A stretch of 21,765 nt of DNA from a virus: positions 1 to 21,765 of the IMG/VR virus record IMGVR_UViG_3300046009_003312; one strand, given 5' to 3'. The notes under the pieces were generated by a model. The model searched no databases, had not been told where the DNA came from, and saw only the letters and a list, made by a program, of their open reading frames with translations. A program made the translations under genes and the position numbers. Below are positions 1 through 5,556 of this stretch, in pieces; within the stretch, counting starts at the first letter, position 1, and every line of letters begins with the position of its first letter.

Positions 1-195
1 TTATAAACAGCCTGTATTAATTAATTTTAAAATAGCATTTGTTGATTTTAAAACTGAATTATATCTATAAATTTTTTCATTATAAAATATCCAAAATGAG
101 CCATCCTTATTTATTCTATTTGTAGTAAACCATCCTAAATTATCATTTTGGAAATCTTGCCCTTCGATTATTGATTTTTTAATTTCTGTTTTCAT
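1..195 (-). CDS. Small hypothetical protein, 64 aa, with its own promoter
   Basis: I do not recognise this protein. It is small and rich in Asn, Lys and Ile, has one Cys near its end and no membrane segment. The reading frame also has an ATG at 222, but that codon lies inside the -7 element of the promoter at 220-249. A transcript from that promoter would start near 213 and could not contain it, so the ATG at 195 (MKTEIKKS...) is the better start. The stop codon is the first three bases of the window. It is preceded by AACGCTATG, the same context as the first gene of the other early operon (start 5369). That suggests an early gene under the same control. Confidence 0.7.
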   Translation of the reverse strand: MKTEIKKSIIEGQDFQNDNLGWFTTNRINKDGSFWIFYNEKIYRYNSVLKSTNAILKLINTGCL

Positions 196-219
196 AGCGT
201 TTTCGTTTTTAATTATACA

Positions 220-249
220 CAAATGTAATACTTATTTTTTAATCTGCAA
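220..249 (-). promoter_or_regulatory. Bacteroidota-type promoter (early)
   Basis: Read on the minus strand, TTG (249-247) is followed by 19 nt and then TACATTTG (227-220). This matches the Bacteroidota consensus TTG-N(about 19)-TAnnTTTG. Transcription should start near 213, giving a leader of roughly 18 nt before the ATG at 195. The -7 element and leader (TACATTTGTGTATAATTA, then AACGCTATG) closely match the promoter at 5405-5435. Confidence 0.75.
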
Positions 250-280
250 TACTTCGATATAATTAATTTGTTAAAAAATG

Positions 281-634
281 TTAAAATTTATTTATGAATT
301 CTTGAATAGGCAACAAGATTCCTTTACTCGTATTGGAATCCCCGCCGTTTACGTCTCGTTTTGTTCCTATATATTTTCTGCAAAGTTTTTTTAATTCGTC
401 TTTTTTTATCATTACAAAATGCGATTCACTAAGCCAATAACACCACCATTCCGCTTCGCTTGTGGCTATTCCCGAACGTTTACCCCTACTTTCGTATTCT
501 ACGAATATATTTCCCGTTTCCAAGCATTTAAAATCGCGTTTAACTTCTATTTTTTGTTGGAGTAATTCGCTTAATTGGTTTTCGTATGTTTGACCTACCA
601 TTAAATCAAACTTAAAATCGTTATTGAAATTCAT
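281..634 (-). CDS. PD-(D/E)XK-like phage nuclease, 117 aa
   Basis: This is probably a small endonuclease acting in phage DNA recombination or processing. The segment at residues 29-50 has the look of a PD-(D/E)XK core: E30-x-K32 with D34 (IEVKRD), then a strand with E47 (NIFVEY). It continues with SRGKRSGI and an aromatic stretch, AEWWCYWL. I know this arrangement from short phage proteins annotated as PD-(D/E)XK nucleases. The gene overlaps the end of ninG by 14 bp and is last in the replication and recombination operon, which fits a DNA-processing role. The assignment rests on motif resemblance, and an acidic residue ahead of the ExK motif is not certain. Confidence 0.6.
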   Translation of the reverse strand: MNFNNDFKFDLMVGQTYENQLSELLQQKIEVKRDFKCLETGNIFVEYESRGKRSGIATSEAEWWCYWLSESHFVMIKKDELKKLCRKYIGTKRDVNGGDSNTSKGILLPIQEFINKF

Positions 635-1139
635 TTATTTTTGATTTATAGCGTTTAATTATTTCGGTTAGTTCGTCCCGTGTCCATTTCTTTGTTTCGT
701 AGGCTCTAGCGTGTAATTCTATTAACCTATCAGCTCCGATTCTTTTTTGTATTCCTAATTGATAATAAAGTATATTTCCGTGTTTATGTTGGTTACACGT
801 TACGCATTGTCCGTGTACATTTTCTTCGTCAAAAGTTACCGACTTATGCCCTCCCATACTAAAGTAATGCCCCGCGTCAAATTTTGCGCCTAACGGCTTT
901 TCGCAACTTACGCAAGGTTTATCCTTATCGCGTAATCGAATGTACTTGTTAAACGTTATTTGAGCCAATTTAAGGAGTTCGGGTAAGGTTTGCAGTTCGT
1001 CTTTCAATACCTTCTTTTTTTTCTTCCATTGTTTTTCCTTTTCCGATTCTATCCATACCTTTACGCAATCGGATTCTAAACAATATTTTTGATTAAATCG
1101 AACGGGAGTAAATACGGCTTTGCAGTTTTTACACTTCAT
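621..1139 (-). CDS. ninG: NinG-like recombination protein
   Basis: This is a homologue of lambda NinG (Rap), a structure-specific endonuclease acting on recombination intermediates. It has an N-terminal zinc-ribbon-like Cys set (C3, C6, C20, C25), a Lys-rich linker (residues 34-46), and a second metal or HNH-like cluster: C76-x2-C79, GH91, then C112-x2-C115 with N117, H118... H120. The motif GHYFSMGGH and the Cys/His spacing are typical of NinG, and 172 aa is close to the usual length of about 200. Its ATG overlaps the methyltransferase stop (ATGA), so translation is probably coupled. It lies directly before the predicted PD-(D/E)XK nuclease. Confidence 0.88.
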   Translation of the reverse strand: MKCKNCKAVFTPVRFNQKYCLESDCVKVWIESEKEKQWKKKKKVLKDELQTLPELLKLAQITFNKYIRLRDKDKPCVSCEKPLGAKFDAGHYFSMGGHKSVTFDEENVHGQCVTCNQHKHGNILYYQLGIQKRIGADRLIELHARAYETKKWTRDELTEIIKRYKSKINEFQ

Positions 1140-2059
1140 AAATTTAGATTCTTTAAGATTTTATAAAGTACATTAACCACTATTGAATTACCTGCTTGTT
1201 TATAGGCTTGTGAATCCGAACAAGTCCAAATAAAAGAATCGGGAAAATCCATTAATCTAAAACATTCGCGCGGTGTTAATTTTCTATAAATGTTGTTTAT
1301 GTTCAAAAAAGTTCCACTAATTGAAGCGGAATATCTTGTTGTTATACATCTAACTATTGGTTCATTTATACCTGTATAAGTTCCAATTTTTTCTAAAATA
1401 TAAAAAATTCCTTTTTCAGTCATATTGTATTTTTTATCTACATTAATTTCAAGTATATCTTTTAGTAGTTTGGTTAAATGTTCTTCAACAGGGAATCTAA
1501 AGTTGTTGTCTTTATCGTCTCGGATTCCAATTAAGAAAACGCGTTCGCGGTTTTGTGGTACTCCGTGTTCTTTTGCGTTTAGAACTTTCCAATATAAATG
1601 GTAAGGTACTGAATCTTCGTAAGCAAATAATACGGGTAATCCATTAACCGATTTACCACCAAGTAAATTTACCCATTCGTTAAATGTTTTTCCGTTATCG
1701 TCCGAAAGTAATCCCTTGACGTTTTCAAATATAAAATACCTCGGTTTGTTTACCTGAATAAACTCAAGCGAATTAAAAAATAGGATTCCGCGTTTATCGT
1801 CTTTTCCTAATCGTTTTCCTGCTAATGAAAACGCTTGACAAGGTGGCGAAGTCATATATACATCCAAAGATTCTTGTGGTATTTCGCGCTCGTAAACATT
1901 AGTCGGATAGTATTCGGGTTCTCCGTAGTTTTCAATAAATGTTTCGCGTGCGTATTTATCAATATCACAGGCGAATACTTCCTTAAATGGTTTTCCTAAT
2001 CTTAATAAGGCTTGGTTAAATGCACCAACTCCGCTAAAATCACTACCAACTTTTAACAT
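1136..2059 (-). CDS. DNA (cytosine-5)-methyltransferase
   Basis: This is a C5-cytosine DNA methyltransferase using S-adenosylmethionine. All main motifs are present in order: I (DFSGVGAF, residues 7-14), IV with the catalytic Cys (SPPC74QAFS), VI (FENV, 111-114), VIII (QNRERVFLIG, 169-178), IX (RKLTPRECFRLMDFP, 259-273) and X (QAGNSIV, 288-294). The region between VIII and IX, which should hold the target recognition domain, is only about 80 residues, giving a compact 307-aa enzyme. No restriction endonuclease is seen beside it, so it is best read as an orphan phage methyltransferase, perhaps protecting phage DNA from host restriction. Its sequence specificity cannot be read from the sequence. 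Confidence 0.93.
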   Translation of the reverse strand: MLKVGSDFSGVGAFNQALLRLGKPFKEVFACDIDKYARETFIENYGEPEYYPTNVYEREIPQESLDVYMTSPPCQAFSLAGKRLGKDDKRGILFFNSLEFIQVNKPRYFIFENVKGLLSDDNGKTFNEWVNLLGGKSVNGLPVLFAYEDSVPYHLYWKVLNAKEHGVPQNRERVFLIGIRDDKDNNFRFPVEEHLTKLLKDILEINVDKKYNMTEKGIFYILEKIGTYTGINEPIVRCITTRYSASISGTFLNINNIYRKLTPRECFRLMDFPDSFIWTCSDSQAYKQAGNSIVVNVLYKILKNLNL

Positions 2060-2087
2060 AACTTATAAGTTTAATTTTTTAATTTAT

Positions 2088-2381
2088 TTATAACTCCGTG
2101 GTTAACGCTTTTATTTCGTTTTTCAGTTCTTTATTTTCGGCTTTTAATTCTAAGCATAACCGTTCTAACCTAAATGCTGAAGAATTTGCAAACCTTAGTT
2201 CTTTTTCTAACCCGTCAATTATTCTCCGTATTTCGTGAAGGTCTAACAACGTGGCTTCCATTGATTCGATTAAATCGGTACGGTGTCCGTTTTTTGCTTT
2301 GATTTCGTCCAAACTGCTTTGTACTTTCGTTGCGGTGTACGTGGTTAATACCTTCCCTTTTAATATCGTTAAATCGTCCAT
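2088..2381 (-). CDS. Small coiled-coil protein, 97 aa
   Basis: This hypothetical protein is highly charged and rich in Leu, Glu and Lys. The C-terminal half (about residues 47-97, from LLDLHEIRRIIDGLEKEL to ELKNEIKALTTEL) looks like a continuous coiled coil. There are no Cys/His metal clusters and no membrane segment. It lies between the helicase (1-bp gap after its stop) and the methyltransferase (28-bp gap), so it is co-transcribed with replication genes. A helicase or replisome accessory role is possible but is inferred only from context. Confidence 0.7.
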   Translation of the reverse strand: MDDLTILKGKVLTTYTATKVQSSLDEIKAKNGHRTDLIESMEATLLDLHEIRRIIDGLEKELRFANSSAFRLERLCLELKAENKELKNEIKALTTEL

Positions 2382-2382
2382 C

Positions 2383-3264
2383 TTAAAAAGGTAAATTTGA
2401 TTTCTTTGGGTTTCGCATATCTCTTAATGGATTAACTCCGTAAAGTTCAAAGCCTAAACCACTGTTCCAATCGCATAAAAGTTGCTCGCCAATTCCCGTT
2501 ATTTTTCCTCCCGTTTCCGTATCCTTTACTTTTTCAATCGAAATCATTGTTTTATACTTCATTTGTTCGTGTTTTATTAGTCGGTGAATTACTAACATAT
2601 CGTCGCATCTATTTAGAAAAGCCTTACCTCCTTCAATATGGTCTTTTAATGGGGGTTTTAGGTGTCCTTTCCATTCGCCTTCCGTGTATAGATTTCCGCT
2701 TCGCCCGCTTTCCGTGTTTGGATGCGTGTTAATGTAAAGCGTTATTCCCGTTTTATTGACAAACTCCCGTGCTTTATTCATAAAAGTATAATTGCCTTCG
2801 TAACTCATTTCTCGGTCTAACCCCGTAAAAGGGTCTATTAACGCTACATCGCATTCGCTTTGCTTAAATACATCCAAAAGTTCCAACGGCTTGTAAAGTT
2901 TAGAATTATCGACGAAAATAAAAAATTGCTCTAAGTAGGTAAGGTAGCTTTGTATTTGGTTATTAGTTAAGTTCTTGAATGGTTCGCCTGCGTAAAGTTG
3001 TATTAAATCCCTTAGAACTTGCCCCTTTTGATTTTCCCCCGACCATAGGCAAAATTTAAGTCCGTGTTTTAATGCAAGACAAAGAAAATACCAATTTATC
3101 CAATAAGTTTTACCGACGTTATCGTGTCCCAAAATTATGTTTACTTGCTTGCGTTTAAACCTTAAAAAGTTATCCAATACGCAATCAATACCTAATCCTG
3201 CTTTTATCTTACCCGCTTTTAAGTCAAGTAAGTATTGGATGGAATCGCCTTGTTTAGTCAGCAT
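2383..3264 (-). CDS. RecA-fold replicative helicase/ATPase (DnaB/RepA-like)
   Basis: This is a single-domain RecA-fold ATPase, probably the phage replicative helicase. Walker A is GHDNVGKT (residues 46-53). Walker B is VALIDPF (140-146). A NTH motif (179-181, LYINTHP) matches the sensor/H-motif of DnaB-type helicases. A C-terminal strand pair, IEKVKDTETGG, corresponds to the DnaB segment near the arginine finger. At 293 aa it lacks the N-terminal primase-binding domain of cellular DnaB and is closer in size to RepA-like hexameric helicases. It starts 11 bp inside the replisome-organiser gene, which would be its natural partner (initiator or loader). Asp-Asn in the P-loop is an unusual but tolerated variant. 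Confidence 0.83.
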   Translation of the reverse strand: MLTKQGDSIQYLLDLKAGKIKAGLGIDCVLDNFLRFKRKQVNIILGHDNVGKTYWINWYFLCLALKHGLKFCLWSGENQKGQVLRDLIQLYAGEPFKNLTNNQIQSYLTYLEQFFIFVDNSKLYKPLELLDVFKQSECDVALIDPFTGLDREMSYEGNYTFMNKAREFVNKTGITLYINTHPNTESGRSGNLYTEGEWKGHLKPPLKDHIEGGKAFLNRCDDMLVIHRLIKHEQMKYKTMISIEKVKDTETGGKITGIGEQLLCDWNSGLGFELYGVNPLRDMRNPKKSNLPF

Positions 3265-3883
3265 TTGAATAATCTTTAGTGTCTATGTAATTTAACATTT
3301 TTTGTACGTGGTTATACTGCAATTGTTCCAAAGATAATTCTTGTTCTTCCTTCTTTATCCAATCCGACTTAAAACTAATCCAAGAACGTTCTACGCAAGT
3401 TTGTAAAATTAGGTTTTTATCTTGTCCGTTTTTTTCTACTTGGCTAATAAAAGAGTTAAATGCTGTTTTGGTGTTTACAGCTTTCTTTTGTTTTCTTACT
3501 TGCAACCATTCTTTAACCAACTCTTTATCGAACCCGTATTTAATTAAAGATTCATAAAAATTAAATTTATCATTTACATTATCATTTACATTATCATTTA
3601 CATTGCCTTCGGTTTTGCTTCGGGTTTGCTTATCTTTTGCTTCGGATTTGCTTTCAGTTTGTTTGGTTTTGGGTTTGCTCCCGTTTATAAATTTCTTGTA
3701 ATTAGCTTCGATTTGTGGCGCAATTAAAGTAAAAATAGTTTTACTAATTCCGTTCAATTCAACGTACTTTCCATTTAACCCTAACTCATAAACTGCATTC
3801 CAAACCTCCGCCTGGTTCGTCTTTTGTAGTTCCTTAATCGCTTCAAAGAAACTGCGGTAAATAATCATAGAATCCCTTTCCAT
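3254..3883 (-). CDS. Replisome organiser / replication initiation protein (DUF6291-like)
   Basis: The N-terminal domain (about residues 8-68, YRSFFEAIKEL ... NYKKFINGSK) resembles the DUF6291 family found in Bacteroidota phages and elements. A low-complexity Lys/Thr/Ser/Glu linker (70-93) and three NVND repeats follow. The C-terminal helical domain (about 107-175) looks like the DnaD/DnaT-type ends of helicase loaders. The layout of winged-helix-like head, repeat linker and helical tail is typical of phage replisome organisers, and the next gene is the helicase. The ATG at 3883 is preferred over an in-frame ATG at 3868 because it gives the length of N-terminus I expect for the family. Expression is probably governed by the structured leader at 3902-4005. 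Confidence 0.75.
   Translation of the reverse strand: MERDSMIIYRSFFEAIKELQKTNQAEVWNAVYELGLNGKYVELNGISKTIFTLIAPQIEANYKKFINGSKPKTKQTESKSEAKDKQTRSKTEGNVNDNVNDNVNDKFNFYESLIKYGFDKELVKEWLQVRKQKKAVNTKTAFNSFISQVEKNGQDKNLILQTCVERSWISFKSDWIKKEEQELSLEQLQYNHVQKMLNYIDTKDYSNAD
3569..3604 (-). repeat. Three perfect 12-bp tandem repeats in the replisome-organiser linker
   Basis: The plus-strand unit ATCATTTACATT occurs three times in a row with no mismatch. It encodes the NVND repeats that join the two domains of the replisome organiser. A 12-bp unit keeps the reading frame whatever the copy number, so linker length could vary by slippage without breaking the gene. Confidence 0.95.
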
Positions 3884-3901
3884 AAAAAAAATTTAATAAA
3901 T

Positions 3902-3953
3902 AAAAAAAGCCCTTAAAATCCCGTGCATCCTACCTCACGTTCATTTAAGAGCC
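3902..3953 (-). terminator. Terminator-like hairpin in the leader of the replication operon
   Basis: On the minus strand GGCTCTTAAA (3953-3944) pairs with TTTAAGGGCT (3917-3908), giving 10 bp with two G-U wobbles. The stem is extended inward after a small interior loop by CGTG (3939-3936) with CACG (3925-3922). Seven T residues follow directly (3908-3902). It lies only about 20 bp before the ATG at 3883, inside the predicted leader, so it is either the end of the upstream small-gene operon or an attenuator. Confidence 0.7.
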
Positions 3954-3987
3954 TTAATAAGTTCATAAGCGCTTATAATGTAGGATG
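3926..3987 (-). promoter_or_regulatory. Structured leader: 8-bp inverted repeat, palindrome and alternative hairpin
   Basis: CATCCTAC (minus 3987-3980) is perfectly complementary to GTAGGATG (minus 3933-3926). The first lies at the very start of the predicted transcript and the second is the loop of the terminator hairpin. Between them are the 12-bp perfect palindrome ATAAGCGCTTAT (3965-3976) and TTAAG-GCT-CTTAA (3957-3945), a small hairpin that would use up the 5' arm of the terminator. These pairings cross or compete, as expected of an attenuator or pseudoknot. A DNA-level role such as an origin or operator is equally open. Confidence 0.55.
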
Positions 3988-3997
3988 AGCGCAAGTA

Positions 3998-4005
3998 CAA
4001 ATATA
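3998..4005 (-). promoter_or_regulatory. Probable promoter -7 element of the replication operon
   Basis: The minus strand reads TATATTTG, an exact match to TAnnTTTG, just past the stop codon of the DnaA-like gene. No TTG is found at the expected -33 distance, so the promoter would be weak or activator-dependent. Initiation near 3992 would give a leader of about 110 nt to the ATG at 3883. Confidence 0.45.
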
Positions 4006-4009
4006 ACTA

Positions 4010-4387
4010 TTATTCTTTTAAATTGTACTCATTTCGTAAAATTCTTCGTTGAATTTTTTCTAACCTTCTTACCGTGGTGCATTCAAGAATTTCGGAAATT
4101 AGGTCTTCAATATTTCTTACAACGGGGTTGCTTTCTAATTCCTCGCGTATTTCGGCAACGTCTGCTAAATAATATTTGTCTTCTATTTCTTCGTAATATT
4201 TTGCGTTTCGAACGTTGTGTAATACGGTAGCGTGGTTCATTTTAAACATCCTTGCGATTCTTGTAACGCTTAATCCGTGTTTGCTTAGTCGGCTCATTAA
4301 AAACGCTCTTTGATGCACTAAATATTGATTTCTGCAACGTCTACGTAGGTTGTATTTTATTATTAAATGTTCGGCTTGTTCTATCAT
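4010..4387 (-). CDS. DnaA domain IV-like helix-turn-helix protein, 125 aa
   Basis: Residues about 38-65 (HGLSVTRIARMFKMNHATVLHNVR) match the DNA-binding signature of DnaA domain IV, in which the recognition helix reads x-H-(S/T)-T-V-L-H. There is no ATPase domain. The N-terminus is a basic helical region (residues 1-37) and the C-terminal 60 residues are acidic, then basic, and helical. It is therefore probably a stand-alone DNA-binding protein for the phage origin or its early promoters, possibly mimicking or redirecting host DnaA. It overlaps the preceding 60-aa gene by 4 bp (ATGA) and ends 5 bp before the -7 element of the next promoter. Confidence 0.7.
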   Translation of the reverse strand: MIEQAEHLIIKYNLRRRCRNQYLVHQRAFLMSRLSKHGLSVTRIARMFKMNHATVLHNVRNAKYYEEIEDKYYLADVAEIREELESNPVVRNIEDLISEILECTTVRRLEKIQRRILRNEYNLKE

Positions 4388-4566
4388 AAATTTTCTATTT
4401 CTTTTTTAACGTTTTCCCAATACTCGATTAAATCATAAATTGTTTTACTTGGGGTTAGGTTTTTAATATGTTCTAAATTGTTTAGCATTTCGTTAGTAAA
4501 ATTTACGCAAATTGAAACCTTGTTAAACTTGACGATTAAATAAATGGCTTTGTCTTTTGCAGTCAT
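4384..4566 (-). CDS. Small hypothetical protein, 60 aa
   Basis: I cannot assign a function. The N-terminus (MTAKDKAIYLIVKFNKV) and the helical end (DLIEYWENVKKEIENL) resemble small proteins common in the early regions of Bacteroidota phages. It is probably soluble and mostly helical. It is coupled to the DnaA-like gene by an ATGA overlap, with a 45-bp gap upstream. Confidence 0.65.
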   Translation of the reverse strand: MTAKDKAIYLIVKFNKVSICVNFTNEMLNNLEHIKNLTPSKTIYDLIEYWENVKKEIENL

Positions 4567-4611
4567 AATTCCCGTATTTTAATTATTAGTTTTTCCCAAA
4601 TATCCAAGCGC

Positions 4612-4836
4612 CTAACCGCATCCATTTTGTCGTAAGCCGTTATCGTTATCCGTGTTTTCGTTGGTTTGCTCGTTGCGAACTTCCTCTGCCAATATAGTAT
4701 TTCGTATAATTTCATTTTTTGCCTCGATTACTTTACAATAATGTTTCCAATTAAAATGCCCACCTTTTACAAATGCCCCGCCTCCGTGACACCACCAATA
4801 AACCTGCGCGCCTAATTCCATCTGTTGCTTTTCCAT
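4612..4836 (-). CDS. Small hypothetical protein, 74 aa
   Basis: The function is not recognised. The protein has a Trp/Gly/His-rich N-terminal part (VYWWCHGGGAFVKGGHFNW) and then a helical, acidic, Asn-rich tail. The frame is open further upstream to an ATG at 4893, but that would overlap the preceding gene by 82 bp with a very basic extension (KIGRFRKRKNRR) that looks like out-of-frame translation. The ATG at 4836 (25-bp overlap) or the one at 4821 is more likely. It is part of the run of small early genes. Confidence 0.55.
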   Translation of the reverse strand: MEKQQMELGAQVYWWCHGGGAFVKGGHFNWKHYCKVIEAKNEIIRNTILAEEVRNEQTNENTDNDNGLRQNGCG

Positions 4837-5138
4837 TCGTCTATTTTTTCGTTTTCTAAATCGTCCAATCTTTCTTGTAACATCTTTTCCCAAAGCATTA
4901 AATTATTTGCTTCGTTTGCGATTGCATCCGCTAAATTTAACTCTTCGTCGAACGTAAGTTTACAAGGTAATTCGCATTCGTTAGCATCAAACCAAGCGGT
5001 TATGTTTTCGGTTTCAACTTCGAACCCGCCATCAAAGTCGGGCGTTAAGCTAAATAAACACGAACCCCAAATATCTGCGCCGTTGCGCTCAAAGTAAAAA
5101 TTACAACAGTCGTTTTCAAGTTCTATTTGCCAACTCAT
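4812..5138 (-). CDS. Hypothetical acidic protein, 108 aa
   Basis: The function is unknown. The protein is strongly acidic. Its first 60 residues look like beta strands rich in aromatic residues and Asp/Glu (CCNFYFERNGADIWG, FDGGFEVETENITAWF), and the rest is helical. Such small acidic early phage proteins sometimes act as DNA mimics or inhibitors, but nothing here shows this specifically. Its ATG overlaps the stop of the 27-aa membrane peptide gene (ATGA), so it is translated from the same early message. Confidence 0.65.
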   Translation of the reverse strand: MSWQIELENDCCNFYFERNGADIWGSCLFSLTPDFDGGFEVETENITAWFDANECELPCKLTFDEELNLADAIANEANNLMLWEKMLQERLDDLENEKIDEWKSNRWN

Positions 5139-5218
5139 AACATAAAAATTAAAAGGTAATACAATAAAAATGGCATCGCAACCAATAATAAAGTCGAAAG
5201 TAAAAAATCTTTAATCAT
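5135..5218 (-). CDS. 27-aa single-pass membrane peptide
   Basis: This tiny ORF (MIKDFLLSTLLLVAMPFLLY...) is almost entirely one hydrophobic helix after a short charged start (K3, D4). Its ATG lies inside the end of the 52-aa gene and its TGA overlaps the ATG of the 108-aa gene. It therefore fills the space between two genes with tight overlaps on both sides, the pattern of a translated, coupled gene. A role at the membrane in early infection is possible but not shown. Confidence 0.5.
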   Translation of the reverse strand: MIKDFLLSTLLLVAMPFLLYYLLIFML

Positions 5219-5369
5219 TGTTCAAATTTAAGCGGGTTAATAATTCTTCGATAACTAACCAACGTTCGATTGCTCTTTGGGTGTCGGTGTCTAAATGTCC
5301 GAATGCGTCGATATTTTCCTGCATCGTTTCGCGTAGTTCTTGCTCGTAGGCTTTAATAATTGTTTCCAT
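5211..5369 (-). CDS. First gene of the early operon, 52 aa
   Basis: This small helical, acidic protein (METIIKAYEQELRETM... ending LTRLNLNND) has no recognised domain. It is the first reading frame after the promoter at 5405-5435, with a predicted leader of about 30 nt and the start context AACGCTATG, the same as the gene at 1-195. It overlaps the following membrane-peptide gene by 8 bp. Its leading position in the early operon makes it a candidate for a host-takeover or regulatory protein, by position only. Confidence 0.65.
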   Translation of the reverse strand: METIIKAYEQELRETMQENIDAFGHLDTDTQRAIERWLVIEELLTRLNLNND

Positions 5370-5404
5370 AGCGTTTTTTTAATTGTTTAGTGAATAACTA
5401 TACG

Positions 5405-5435
5405 CAAATATAAATACTAAGTTTCAATTGACCAA
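5405..5435 (-). promoter_or_regulatory. Bacteroidota-type promoter (early operon)
   Basis: On the minus strand TTG (5435-5433) is followed by 20 nt and TATATTTG (5412-5405), matching TTG-N(19-20)-TAnnTTTG. The start should lie near 5398, giving a leader of about 30 nt before the ATG at 5369. The downstream sequence (GCGTATAGTTA, AATTAAAAA, AACGCTATGGAAACA) closely parallels the promoter at 220-249. Confidence 0.7.
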
Positions 5436-5464
5436 ACTTTTTCAAAACTTTTTTTCGATTTTCA

Positions 5465-5478
5465 ACAAAATAATTTGT
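5465..5478. promoter_or_regulatory. Possible operator: ACAAA-ATAA-TTTGT inverted repeat
   Basis: A 5-bp inverted repeat with a 4-bp spacer lies about 30 bp upstream of the -33 element of the early promoter, in the 187-bp intergenic gap between the late terminator and the early operon. It is symmetric enough to bind a dimeric regulator, but such repeats also occur by chance in AT-rich DNA. Confidence 0.25.
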
Positions 5479-5510
5479 AACACGTTGATTAACAAGCGTT
5501 TTTAAGGCAT

Positions 5511-5539
5511 AAAAAAAAAGGGGTATTTCTACCCCCCTT
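5511..5539 (-). terminator. Strong intrinsic terminator ending the late operon
   Basis: On the minus strand GGGGTA-GAAA-TACCCC forms a 6-bp stem closed by a GNRA-type tetraloop. The stem can be extended by two G-U and two A-U pairs, and it is followed by nine T residues (5519-5511). It lies 18 bp after the stop of the phosphoesterase gene and insulates the early promoter at 5405-5435 from late transcription. Confidence 0.9.
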
Positions 5540-5556
5540 AACGCTATGACGCTAAA

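Noticed and set aside
196-222. Upstream ATG at 222 for the left-edge gene
   Set aside because: It lies inside the -7 element of the promoter, so it cannot be in the transcript.
3569-3604. Short regular repeat as a CRISPR array
   Set aside because: The units are 12 bp with no spacers and lie in coding frame.
4825-5097. 90-aa open frame on the plus strand
   Set aside because: It is antisense to the 108-aa early gene, which has ATGA coupling with its neighbour.
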